A DNA stretch of 29,285 nucleotides from RGIG1828 sp045536915 (GCA_045536915.1 JAZSOL010000026.1:1-29285); one strand, 5' to 3'; shown: positions 16,272 to 24,925, counted from the stretch's first letter. The notes: generated from the sequence alone by a model not told the origin. Made by a program: numbers and translations.

Positions 16272-17108
16272 ATGATAATATTTGCAAATGCAAAAATTAA
16301 TCTTTCTCTTGATGTTTGCAGGAGACGTGATGACGGATATCATGAGGTCAGTATGATAATGCAGGAGGTTAGCTTATGCGATAAGCTCGAAATAGAGCAG
16401 TGTGAGGGAGAAGGGATAGAACTTGAGTGCAACAGTCTTGTGTGTGATGAAGGAAATATTGCCTACAGAGCCGCAGCGCTTTTTTATTCTCACACAGGTA
16501 TTAAAAAGCTTTGCAGAATTAAACTTGAAAAGAACATACCCGTTTGCGCCGGACTTGGGGGCGGAAGTTCCGATGCCGCCGCAGTTTTAAAAGCGCTTAA
16601 TGAATTAAACAGCTTTCCGATTCCAAAATCTGAGATTTGCAAACTCGCATTGAAGCTTGGAGCAGATGTGCCGTTTTTTATTGGCGGAGGAACTGCGCTG
16701 GCAGAAGGAATTGGCGAAAAACTCACTCCGCTTTTATGCCCTGAGAAAAAGTGGGTTGCTATTGTAAAACCCGATATAGATATTTCAACTCCTCTTGCCT
16801 ACAGGGAGATTGATTCAAAACCAACTGTTCACCCCGATACCAAAGGTGCGTGCAGAAGCCTTGAAGCGGGGGATTATGAGTTGATGTATAAATATTGCGG
16901 AAATTCATTTGAGCAGGTTTGCGAAGATAAGTATCCGGAAATCGGAATAATAAAAAAGCATATGATGGATTATGGTGCTGAGTTTGCAATGATGAGCGGA
17001 AGCGGACCTACGGTGTTTGGTATTTTCGGCTCGGAGCAGGAAGCAAAAAAAGCCTTTGAAACGTATGAGGGGAGCTTTCAGGGCGGCTCGGTTGCAAGGT
17101 TTGTGTAA
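16272..17108 (+). CDS. ispE: 4-diphosphocytidyl-2-C-methyl-D-erythritol kinase
   Basis: 278 residues, normal for the family. It phosphorylates CDP-methylerythritol with ATP in the non-mevalonate (MEP) isoprenoid pathway, in the cytoplasm. This is a GHMP kinase: the substrate-side lysine K8 in ANAKINLSLDV, the ATP-binding GLGGGSSDAAA loop (94-104), catalytic D132 in GADVPFF, and the C-terminal MSGSGPTVFG motif. The start at 16272 is set by AAGGAG 9 bases upstream; the frame is open from 16230 but without a site. It is monocistronic, with a consensus promoter before it and a strong terminator 2 bases after the stop codon. Its presence says the organism makes isoprenoid precursors by the MEP route. 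Confidence 0.95.
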   Translation: MIIFANAKINLSLDVCRRRDDGYHEVSMIMQEVSLCDKLEIEQCEGEGIELECNSLVCDEGNIAYRAAALFYSHTGIKKLCRIKLEKNIPVCAGLGGGSSDAAAVLKALNELNSFPIPKSEICKLALKLGADVPFFIGGGTALAEGIGEKLTPLLCPEKKWVAIVKPDIDISTPLAYREIDSKPTVHPDTKGACRSLEAGDYELMYKYCGNSFEQVCEDKYPEIGIIKKHMMDYGAEFAMMSGSGPTVFGIFGSEQEAKKAFETYEGSFQGGSVARFV

Positions 17109-17110
17109 TA

Positions 17111-17158
17111 AATCCGTGAATATGGTGTCTGATGTGACAGCGTATTCACGGATTTTTA
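17111..17158 (+). terminator. Rho-independent terminator after ispE
   Basis: A perfect 12-base stem, AATCCGTGAATA (17111-17122) with TATTCACGGATT (17143-17154), followed by a T-run. Confidence 0.9.
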
Positions 17159-17204
17159 TATTTATTCAATCAAAAAAAGCATACATTTTTGTTGGTATTT
17201 TTTA

Positions 17205-17233
17205 TAGACTTTTTTGTCGGATTATGTTATACT
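17205..17233 (+). promoter_or_regulatory. Probable promoter of the envelope-acetylation operon
   Basis: Extended -10 TG-T-TATACT (17225-17233), with a weaker -35 TAGACT (17205-17210) at 17-base spacing, 37 bases before the MBOAT start. No other promoter was seen between here and 23874. Confidence 0.55.
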
Positions 17234-17270
17234 GTTGATGTTTGTAAATAATTAATGGAGTGTTGATAAA

Positions 17271-18710
17271 ATGGTTTTTTCAAGTATTTTGTTTCTGTTC
17301 TATTTTCTTGCACCGCTTTTGGTTATATATATGCTGGTGCCTCAAAAATACAAAAATGTTACTTTACTTCTGGCAAGTTTGTTTTTTTATGCCTGGGGTG
17401 AACCCACGTATATCTTTTTGATGTTGTTTTCTATTTGCTTTAACTATACTGTCGGTTTTTTTATCGACAGGAGCAAGAGCAAAACGGCTGTTACGGTTGC
17501 GTGTGTTGTAAACATAGGACTTTTAATTGTATTTAAGTATTTTGATTTCTTTATTTCATCTGTGAACTCGGTAATCCGCACAAACTTTGGTCTCCTTAAT
17601 CTTGCACTGCCGATAGGTATATCTTTTTATACATTTCAGGCATTGTCATACTGCATAGACCTTTACAGAGGCAAAACAAAGCTTCAGCGTAACCTTGTGT
17701 CGTTCGGACTTTATATTTCGTTTTTCCCTCAGCTGATTGCAGGTCCCATAGTGCGCTATGATGATATTGCCGCACAACTCGGAAACCACCCTCAGCGTAT
17801 AACAATGTTTTCCGACGGACTTTGCCGCTTTGCCGTGGGTCTTGCGAAAAAAGTTCTTATTGCCAATAATTTTGGTAAACTCTGGGAGATTACCAACAAT
17901 GGCTCAGAGATTACCATGCTATCTGCATGGCTCGGAATTATTGCCTATACTATTCAGATTTACTATGATTTTTCGGGTTATTCCGATATGGCAATCGGTC
18001 TTGGAAAAATATTTGGTTTTGAGTTTTGCGAAAACTTTAACTATCCCTACATATCAAAAAGCATAACCGAATTCTGGCGCAGATGGCATATGAGCCTGAG
18101 CAGCTGGTTTAAGGAATATGTGTATATTCCGCTTGGCGGAAGCAGGATTTATGCAGAGGATTATTCCAAAACAACACGTGTTGCCGGTTTTGCTCTTACT
18201 CCCGACAGAAAAGCCGCGCTAAGAAGATGTTCCAATCTTCTTGTTGTGTGGATGCTCACGGGTATGTGGCACGGTGCAAGCTTCAATTTTATTGCATGGG
18301 GACTCTACTACGGTATCCTTCTTATTGTTGAAAAGCGTTATCTTGCCGATCGCCTTGCAAAAATGCCATATATTGTGAAGATGTTGTACACAATGATTAT
18401 GGTTATGATTGGCTGGGTATTCTTTGCCTCCCCCGATTTTATGACGGCATTTCGTTATATAGGCTGTATGTTTAATGTGTTTAACTTCGGATTTGGCGAT
18501 AATGTATTTTCTTACAGACTCCTTTCTTATGCAATTGCACTTGTTGTTGCAGTTTTGGGTGCCACACCGATTCCTTCCGGTTTCTTCAAAAGTGTGACCG
18601 ATAAAAGATTTTACTGGGTAAGAACAGTTCTTGCTTTTGTTGCTATTGTGGTTTGCACGGCATATCTTATTGATGATACATATAACCCGTTTTTGTATTT
18701 CAGATTTTGA
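17271..18710 (+). CDS. MBOAT-family membrane O-acyltransferase (AlgI/DltB-like)
   Basis: A 479-residue polytopic membrane protein with ~10 or more hydrophobic segments. It has the MBOAT core EFWRRWHMSLSSWF (~267-280), followed by EYVYIPLGGSR, and the catalytic His334 in LTGMWHGASFNF. Early AlgI-like features are ASLFFYAWGEP and LALPIGISFYTFQALSY. The family moves acyl groups, usually acetyl, from a cytoplasmic donor across the membrane for attachment to exported polymers (alginate, peptidoglycan, teichoic acid D-alanylation). The start has GGAG 10 bases upstream. It is the first gene of a three-gene + strand unit (27 and 31 base gaps) whose other members are anchored DHHW/SGNH proteins, the usual partners of such transporters. 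The target polymer is not identifiable; no dltA or dltC is nearby, so acetylation is likelier than D-alanylation. Confidence 0.92.
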   Translation: MVFSSILFLFYFLAPLLVIYMLVPQKYKNVTLLLASLFFYAWGEPTYIFLMLFSICFNYTVGFFIDRSKSKTAVTVACVVNIGLLIVFKYFDFFISSVNSVIRTNFGLLNLALPIGISFYTFQALSYCIDLYRGKTKLQRNLVSFGLYISFFPQLIAGPIVRYDDIAAQLGNHPQRITMFSDGLCRFAVGLAKKVLIANNFGKLWEITNNGSEITMLSAWLGIIAYTIQIYYDFSGYSDMAIGLGKIFGFEFCENFNYPYISKSITEFWRRWHMSLSSWFKEYVYIPLGGSRIYAEDYSKTTRVAGFALTPDRKAALRRCSNLLVVWMLTGMWHGASFNFIAWGLYYGILLIVEKRYLADRLAKMPYIVKMLYTMIMVMIGWVFFASPDFMTAFRYIGCMFNVFNFGFGDNVFSYRLLSYAIALVVAVLGATPIPSGFFKSVTDKRFYWVRTVLAFVAIVVCTAYLIDDTYNPFLYFRF

Positions 18711-18737
18711 TAAAACGCTTTTTATGGAGTGTAGGCA

Positions 18738-21305
18738 ATGAGTGAAAATAAAAAAAATGAATCCGATGATAAAATCATAGAAAGAATTTCCGACCTTCTT
18801 CCCAAAGAGTCTTTTGGCGGCGGGGCGGAAAATTCTGGCGGTTTGTGGCAAAAGGTGAAACGATTGTTTGAATATGCCGCAAAAAAGGAAAACAGCAGGC
18901 ATATTGCATGCATTCTCATACCGGGGTTTATGCTTTTTATGCTCCTGGTTAATATTGTTGTTCCCCCGTTTGAAAATTCTTTGAAAGACGGAAGAAAGCT
19001 TATTCAGTTTCCTGAGTTTTCTTACGAAAAATTCATTGACGGAAGTTTTTCTGACGAATTTGAAGTGTATGTGAGCGAGCAGTTTGTGTTTGAAAATCAG
19101 CTTATTTCAGTCAAACGGCGCATGGAATCTCTTTTTGGGAAGAAAGAAAATAACGGTGTTTTGTTTTGCGATGACGGGTATCTTATTGAAAACACATCGT
19201 CTCTCAAAAAAGAAAATACCAAAAGAGATTTTGAAGCATTAAAAAAACTTGCATCTTTGAAGCGCTATGATATAACTCTTGCAATTTTACCTCCGGCATA
19301 TGAAACAATGCAGAAAAAGTTGCCGTCATTTGCTTATACTGACGTATATATGGGGCTTATTGGCGATGCCGAATCCGCGTTGGAATCTGCAGAAATTAAA
19401 ATTGCCGATATGGCAGATGTCATAAAGAAAAACAACGAAGATTATCTTTATTGCCGCACCGACAGCCGCATAACTGCCCATGGCGGATATATTGCATACT
19501 CCGCATTGGGAGATTATCTTGCATATAAGCCTCTTTCAAAGGATGAGTTTGATGTGGAAAAGGTTGCATCGGACTATTACGGCGATTTGTGGCGAAGGTC
19601 GGGATTTGCAGATGCAAAGCCCGATGAAATTTGCAGTTATAATCTGAAAAAACAGTATGAATATGAAGTTATTTCTTTAAATAACGGAAAGAAACTTGAT
19701 TCTCTTTATGATTCCGGCAAACTGAAAACCGGAGATAAATGTGCTTATTATCTTGGAGAAAACACTCCGGCTATTGTTGTGAAGAGCAATTGTCCGTCGA
19801 AAAAACGTCTTGCCGTGATTGGTGATTCAAACAGCAGGATGGTTGTACCGTTTTTGGCGAACCACTTTAAGGAGATTCATCTTATTGACCCTGAAGGTTA
19901 TGACGGCGATATACTGGAATATCTCTACAATTGCGGCGTTAAGGATGTTCTTGTTTTATATAATCACAACGCATTTATTGCGCAAAGCGGACTTGGAAAA
20001 ATATCAGATGATTTTAAAAACAGTCCATACAATATTGTGCCGGGTGTGAAATACGGCATTGTGCCTGAACTTGATAAGGTTGATGATTCATATTTTGAAG
20101 ATGCGGTTTTCGTTGGTGATTCTCTTACACTCGGATTCGGATATTATTCCGGACTTGATTCTGTTTTTCTGTGTGAAAGCGGTTTGTCAACCGAAAATAT
20201 CCAAAAAGAAAAGCTCATAGAAGAAAAAACGGTTATTGATATTTTAAGTGAAGAGAAACACGTCAACAAAATCTATATAATGCTTGGAATGAATGAAGCA
20301 GAAAAAAATGATGCAAAAGGATTTGCAAAAAGATATTCGGAATTTATAGATTCCGTAAGAGAGACTCTGCCGAATGCCATAATATACGTTGAGTCAATTA
20401 CCCCCGTGAGCAAAAAATATGAAAAGAGCCACAAACTCAACAACAAAATAATAAAAAGCTACAATGAACAGCTTGTTAAAATGGCAAAAGAAAAAAATTG
20501 CTACTACGTTGACCTTTATTCATATGTTGCAGATGCCGACGGATTTTTGCCCGACGGCGCCGGAAATGACGGTGTTCATCTTTCATCCGGAAACTATCTT
20601 GAAGTTGCCGGATATCTGAAAAAACATGCAGTTGTGAATGTGAAAGACGGAGGGAAAAAGAAAACTTCGAAAAGCATTGATGATGAAACTGCGGCAGACT
20701 CTTCAGGACCCATGGTTGCTCTCACTTTCGACGACGGTCCTCTTGAAGGCTCAACAGAACGTATTCTTTCGGTTCTGGAAAAGAACAATGCAAAAGGCAC
20801 GTTTTTTGTGGTTGGAAGCAATGTGATGAAAAATCCGGATATAATACGCAAAATGCATAAAATCGGATGTCAGATAGGGAACCACAGCTTTTCCCACGCA
20901 GACCTTTCAACGCTCACAACAGACGGCGTGGCAAGTCAGATAGGAAGAACATCCAATGCGGTGCGTAATATAACCGGAGAATATACCGATATTATAAGAC
21001 CGCCCTATGGAACTAAGGATAAGAGCGCTCTTGCCAAAACAGAGGAGCCGTTTATTCTCTGGTCAATTGATACATACGACTGGCTGCATAAGGATACGGA
21101 CAGAGTGATTAAGGAAGTGCTTGAAAATGCTTCGGATGGCGATATAATTCTTATGCACGATATATATGAAACCACTGCCGACGCTGTTGAAAAAATTGTT
21201 CCGGGTCTTATTAAAAAAGGCTTCCGTCTTGTGACGGTTGAAGAAATGTATAAATATAAAAATGTTCCCCTTGAAGCCCATAATATATATAACGGTATAA
21301 AATAA
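18738..21305 (+). CDS. Membrane-anchored DHHW-like, SGNH esterase and CE4 deacetylase fusion
   Basis: 855 residues. A short cytoplasmic head and one transmembrane segment (~56-76) are followed by three extracytoplasmic domains. (1) An AlgX/AlgJ-like DHHW domain (~80-430); the expected TDHHxT reads TDSRIT (241-246), though the nucleophile-type GDS remains (362-364). (2) An SGNH hydrolase (~450-632), with GDSL (460-463), LGMNE (N519) and DGVHL (D611, H614). (3) A NodB/CE4 polysaccharide deacetylase (~658-842), with TFDDGP (663-668), metal-site H716 and H720 in NHSFSH, RPPYG (754-758) and LMHD (805-808). CE4 removes acetyl groups, mostly from N-acetyl sugars. Together with the MBOAT this suggests O-acetyl transfer or removal plus de-N-acetylation on one surface protein. 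GGAG precedes the ATG by 9 bases. The DHHW lesion may make domain 1 a binding domain. Domain roles are inferred. Confidence 0.88.
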   Translation: MSENKKNESDDKIIERISDLLPKESFGGGAENSGGLWQKVKRLFEYAAKKENSRHIACILIPGFMLFMLLVNIVVPPFENSLKDGRKLIQFPEFSYEKFIDGSFSDEFEVYVSEQFVFENQLISVKRRMESLFGKKENNGVLFCDDGYLIENTSSLKKENTKRDFEALKKLASLKRYDITLAILPPAYETMQKKLPSFAYTDVYMGLIGDAESALESAEIKIADMADVIKKNNEDYLYCRTDSRITAHGGYIAYSALGDYLAYKPLSKDEFDVEKVASDYYGDLWRRSGFADAKPDEICSYNLKKQYEYEVISLNNGKKLDSLYDSGKLKTGDKCAYYLGENTPAIVVKSNCPSKKRLAVIGDSNSRMVVPFLANHFKEIHLIDPEGYDGDILEYLYNCGVKDVLVLYNHNAFIAQSGLGKISDDFKNSPYNIVPGVKYGIVPELDKVDDSYFEDAVFVGDSLTLGFGYYSGLDSVFLCESGLSTENIQKEKLIEEKTVIDILSEEKHVNKIYIMLGMNEAEKNDAKGFAKRYSEFIDSVRETLPNAIIYVESITPVSKKYEKSHKLNNKIIKSYNEQLVKMAKEKNCYYVDLYSYVADADGFLPDGAGNDGVHLSSGNYLEVAGYLKKHAVVNVKDGGKKKTSKSIDDETAADSSGPMVALTFDDGPLEGSTERILSVLEKNNAKGTFFVVGSNVMKNPDIIRKMHKIGCQIGNHSFSHADLSTLTTDGVASQIGRTSNAVRNITGEYTDIIRPPYGTKDKSALAKTEEPFILWSIDTYDWLHKDTDRVIKEVLENASDGDIILMHDIYETTADAVEKIVPGLIKKGFRLVTVEEMYKYKNVPLEAHNIYNGIK

Positions 21306-21336
21306 CGGGAACTTTATCAAATTTAATGGAGTGTAG

Positions 21337-23874
21337 ATGATGAACGAAAATAAAACTGCAGACCAAATGCGCGAGGAAGAACTCTTCAGGGAGTTTCTTG
21401 AAAAATATAAAATGTCGGATTCTGCCGGGGATTTATCCGTGTGGAATTTGTCTGATGCTGACGAAAGCGAAAATGCACCGTATGAAAGTGTTCACAATGA
21501 AGAGCCGGAAAGCGAAGTTGTGCCTGCGGGTGCTGAAAGCGACGGAGCGTGGCATAGTGAATACGAGGGTGATAAAATAATTGAAAGGTTTTCTGATTTT
21601 CTGCCCGATGAACCTTTGTTTGACGAAGAAGATAAGAATATGAGCACATGGCAGAAAATAAAGCATGCAATCAAATATGCCTGCAAAAAAGAGAATAGCT
21701 GTCATATTGCATCTGTTGCTGTTTTCGGATTTTTGCTTTTGCTTCTGTTTTTAAACATTGTGACTCCGTCGAAAAGTGTTTCATCCAAAGAAAACAGAAC
21801 ACTTGCTCAATTCCCGGCAGTCACTTTGAGCAGTATTACAGACGGAACATTTATGAAGGAGTTTGAAACCTTTATAACCGACCAGTTTGTTTTCAGAAAT
21901 CAATTTGTTTCTGCTAAACTTAATCTTGAAAAGCTTTCGGGCAAAAGTGAAAATCACGGGGTTTTGCTCTGCAATGACGGTTATCTTATTGAAAACACGG
22001 CATCTCTTTCCAAAGCAAATGTCAAGGCGAATCTCGATGCCATTGAGGGGCTTGCATCTCTTAAACGCTATGATATCACGTTTGCAGTATTGCCCACAGC
22101 CTATGAGGTAATGTCCGATACGTTGCCCAAATATGCATATTCGGAGGAATACAAGGCGTTTTACAACACAGTAAGAGAAAACATAAAATCAAAAAGCGTG
22201 AAAATTGCAGACATTGGAGCATATCTTAAAAAGAATAATTCCAAATATCTTTATTACCGCACCGACCATCATCAGACGGCTCACGGAAGCTACTATTCAT
22301 ATGCGGCTCTTGCTGACTATCTGGGCTTCAAACCGCATCCGCAGGATGATTTTGAGATTGAAAAGGTTGCAAACGAGTTTTACGGTACAATGTGGTCAAC
22401 TTCAGGCTTTGCAAGTGCTGAGCCGGATGAGATTTATTGTTATACTCTGAAAAAGCCCTATAAGTATACGGTGGAATTTATTCCTGACGGCGGTAAAATG
22501 AATTCGCTTTATGACACCAAAATGCTTAAAGGCAAAGACAAGTATGCTTATTATCTTGGCGGTAACCACGCACTCACGGTTATAAAAAGCGATTGCCCGT
22601 CGAAAAAGCGCATTGCAGTAATAAAGGATTCGTATGCTCATTCAATTGCACCGTTTCTTGCAAACCACTACAGCGAAATATATATGATTGACCTCAGATA
22701 CTATAATGAAGATATCCTCGAATATCTCTACACAACCGGTATCAAAGATGTGCTCTTTTTGTATAATCAGAACACGTTTATGACCGATACCAATCTTTCC
22801 AAAATCTCCACATTCCTGCAGACAAGCCCCTATAGTGCCACTCCCAATGCCATATACGGAGTTGTGCCGGAGCAGGAAAAGGTTGATGATTCGTATTTTG
22901 ATGATGCAGTATTCGTTGGCGATTCGCTCACGTTCGGTATTGAATATTTCTCGGGATTTAATTCAACATTCCTTTGTGCGGGTGGTCTTTCAACCAAGAA
23001 TCTTTCAACCGAAGTGCTTGAAGAGGGCAAAACAGCTCTTGAATTCATTCAGGATGCAGAGCATATCGGAAAGATTTACATTATGCTTGGAATGAATGAA
23101 GCCATATATGAAAAACCGGAAGAATACATAGAGAGATATTCGGCATTTATTGATGCCGTGAGAGAACGTTTTCCCCATGTTCTTGTGTATGTTGAGTCAA
23201 TAACTCCTGTAAGCAAAAGCTTTGAAGCAACAAAGGACCTTAAAAATCATATGGTGATTGAACATAATGAGCACCTTGTTAAGATGGCAAAGGAAAAGCA
23301 GTGCTATTATATCGACCTTTACTCGCATTTTGCCGGCGACGACGGATATATTCCGCAGGAATTTACCGGTGACGGAGTTCACCTTACTCCCGATAAATAC
23401 CGCGAGCTTGCAGAGTATCTCAGAAATCATGCAGTTGAAGCAATAAAGGTTGAGAAGAAAGCTTCTTCTGGCGGTATGTTTAAAGGCAAAGGAAAATATG
23501 ACACCTCAAAAATAGCTCAGAATATCCATAAAGCAATCAAATTCAAAGATAAGCTTGCCGAGGTAAGCGATGCACTCGTTGTTTCCAACTATAATGTGGA
23601 TAAAACCAAGGTGTGCGATGCATCTCTCTATATGGGTGGAGGTTCAACTGCCGAAGAAATTGCTGTGTTTGAACTTGTTGATGAAAAATATGCGCAAGAG
23701 GTGGAAAGCCTTGCTAAAAAGCGCGTGGAAAATAAGAAAAAGGATTTCGAAAACTACATTCCGGCTGAAATGAAAAAGCTAAACAGTCCCGTTATAGTGC
23801 GTAAAGGGAATGTTGTGGCGGTTTGCATAGCCGATAAGGTTTCTCAGGAAGATATTGAAAAATGTATTAAATAA
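21337..23874 (+). CDS. Membrane-anchored DHHW and SGNH protein with C-terminal DUF4358-like domain
   Basis: 845 residues, tandem paralogue of the previous gene over roughly 550 residues (KIIERxSDxLP, SLKRYDIT, EKVDDSYFxDAVFVGDSLT and others). A longer acidic cytoplasmic head (~1-105), one transmembrane segment (~122-142), a DHHW/AlgX-like domain (~145-500) with intact TDHHQT (309-314) and KDSYAHS (430-436, S432), and an SGNH domain (~517-700) with GDSL (528-531), LGMNE (N587) and DGVHL (D679, H682) follow. In place of CE4, residues ~720-845 resemble DUF4358, a small secreted clostridial domain of unknown role. AlgX/AlgJ use Asp-His-Ser for acetyl transfer, so this copy is the better candidate for the active O-acetyltransferase. 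The ATG could be 21337 or 21340; the second gives spacing closer to the paralogue. A terminator follows. Confidence 0.88.
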   Translation: MMNENKTADQMREEELFREFLEKYKMSDSAGDLSVWNLSDADESENAPYESVHNEEPESEVVPAGAESDGAWHSEYEGDKIIERFSDFLPDEPLFDEEDKNMSTWQKIKHAIKYACKKENSCHIASVAVFGFLLLLLFLNIVTPSKSVSSKENRTLAQFPAVTLSSITDGTFMKEFETFITDQFVFRNQFVSAKLNLEKLSGKSENHGVLLCNDGYLIENTASLSKANVKANLDAIEGLASLKRYDITFAVLPTAYEVMSDTLPKYAYSEEYKAFYNTVRENIKSKSVKIADIGAYLKKNNSKYLYYRTDHHQTAHGSYYSYAALADYLGFKPHPQDDFEIEKVANEFYGTMWSTSGFASAEPDEIYCYTLKKPYKYTVEFIPDGGKMNSLYDTKMLKGKDKYAYYLGGNHALTVIKSDCPSKKRIAVIKDSYAHSIAPFLANHYSEIYMIDLRYYNEDILEYLYTTGIKDVLFLYNQNTFMTDTNLSKISTFLQTSPYSATPNAIYGVVPEQEKVDDSYFDDAVFVGDSLTFGIEYFSGFNSTFLCAGGLSTKNLSTEVLEEGKTALEFIQDAEHIGKIYIMLGMNEAIYEKPEEYIERYSAFIDAVRERFPHVLVYVESITPVSKSFEATKDLKNHMVIEHNEHLVKMAKEKQCYYIDLYSHFAGDDGYIPQEFTGDGVHLTPDKYRELAEYLRNHAVEAIKVEKKASSGGMFKGKGKYDTSKIAQNIHKAIKFKDKLAEVSDALVVSNYNVDKTKVCDASLYMGGGSTAEEIAVFELVDEKYAQEVESLAKKRVENKKKDFENYIPAEMKKLNSPVIVRKGNVVAVCIADKVSQEDIEKCIK

Positions 23875-23885
23875 ATTATAAACCA

Positions 23886-23924
23886 AACCCACGGTGAACG
23901 AAAAATTACCGTGGGTTAATTTTA
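23886..23924. terminator. Terminator after the envelope-acetylation operon
   Basis: A perfect 10-base stem, AACCCACGGT (23886-23895) with ACCGTGGGTT (23908-23917), followed by AATTTTAT. A-rich sequence on the other side means it might also serve the converging AraC gene. Confidence 0.75.
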
Positions 23925-23963
23925 TGGAATAAAGAATTATACTCAAATGCATTATTTTTAAAA

Positions 23964-24824
23964 TTACTTAATTGCAGTTTTTTCGGAAAACTCACTTGGG
24001 GTAAGACCCGTATGTTTTTTGAAAACCTTTGCAAAATACGACATATTTTCAAATCCGCATTTTTCGCACACTTCATTTATGGGATATGAGCCGACGGTAA
24101 GGAGCTTTTTTGCGGTTTCGCATCTGAGCTTATTTATGAAGGTTATGGGAGTGTCGCCTGTTATTTTTTTGAAGTTGCGGATGAAATGATATTTGCTTAT
24201 ATTTACGGACTCTGCAAGTTCATCGATGGTTATTTTTTCACCCAAATGACTTTTTATATATCCCACTGCAAAATAAACACCCTTTTTCACGTTTGTTGTG
24301 GTGTCGGCAGATTCGTTTTGCACACTGTGATTTTTTGCTATATATATGAGTGTGAAAAGAAGATGAGTTCTGAGCATTGCATCACGGTATACGTCGGATG
24401 AATAGAAAATTTCAATAAATTTATCAAGCATATCACACAGGGCATTATCGTGAATTTGTGTTGAGAAACGTATTGAACCGGAGTTGATGCCGTTGGTTGT
24501 GCAAAAATCAGTGTCGGGTATCAGGCAATAGTATGAAACTGACGAATCACTTGAAAATGCGTGTTCCTGATTGGAGTTTATAACGAATATATCGCCGGGA
24601 TTTGCCGTGAATTGTTCGTTGTCGCAATACACATATCCGCTCCCCTCTTTAAAGTAAAGAATTTCAATGTTATTGTGCCAGTGGGAATAGCCTGATAGTA
24701 GTTTTATGGATTTGTGTTTGTCGTTGGTATACGTTTTGGCGTTTGTGGCATTTGAAATTTTATCGAGATGAAATATGAACGGTTGGGTAATCATATCGTG
24801 TTCGTGACGTTCAAAAATACTCAT
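23964..24824 (-). CDS. AraC-family transcriptional regulator with cupin sensor domain
   Basis: 286 residues. An N-terminal cupin-like ligand-binding region (~45-115, HWHNNIEILYFKEGSG and NPGDIFVINSNQEHAF) is followed by a C-terminal AraC double helix-turn-helix (~185-282): the first around ITIDELAESVNISKYHFIRNFKK, the second around INEVCEKCGFENMSYFAKVFKKHTGLTPSEF. Such proteins usually activate sugar-catabolic genes when a sugar binds the cupin. It is transcribed away from the three-gene sugar cassette starting at 24958, so that cassette is its likely target, with the dyad in the 133-base gap as a candidate operator. The start codon is ATG with only a weak GGTGA upstream; an in-frame ATG about ten codons in is an alternative. 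The ligand is unknown. Confidence 0.92.
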   Translation of the reverse strand: MSIFERHEHDMITQPFIFHLDKISNATNAKTYTNDKHKSIKLLSGYSHWHNNIEILYFKEGSGYVYCDNEQFTANPGDIFVINSNQEHAFSSDSSVSYYCLIPDTDFCTTNGINSGSIRFSTQIHDNALCDMLDKFIEIFYSSDVYRDAMLRTHLLFTLIYIAKNHSVQNESADTTTNVKKGVYFAVGYIKSHLGEKITIDELAESVNISKYHFIRNFKKITGDTPITFINKLRCETAKKLLTVGSYPINEVCEKCGFENMSYFAKVFKKHTGLTPSEFSEKTAIK

Positions 24825-24883
24825 TTTAAATTCACCGCACTTTCAAAAAGCAATATTGTTATAAAAAAGAGCAAAATAATGTG

Positions 24884-24912
24884 TTGATTAATTGTAAAAT
24901 ATATTATACAAT
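24884..24912 (+). promoter_or_regulatory. Promoter of the sugar isomerase/dehydrogenase cassette
   Basis: TTGATT (24884-24889), 17 bases, TACAAT (24907-24912), 45 bases before the first start. It overlaps an inverted repeat. Confidence 0.65.
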
Positions 24913-24925
24913 AAGGTTGAATCAA
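24884..24925. promoter_or_regulatory. Nested dyad, candidate regulator-binding site
   Basis: ATTGTA-N10-TACAAT (24891-24912) sits inside a wider TTGATT...AATCAA pair (24884-24889, 24920-24925). It overlaps the promoter between the AraC gene and its likely target. AraC proteins more often use direct repeats, so another regulator is possible. Confidence 0.4.

Noticed and set aside
18219..18902. 227-residue minus-strand frame opposite the MBOAT and next gene
   Set aside because: It is a shadow of two well-supported plus-strand genes, with no start signal and low-complexity His/Lys/Asn composition.
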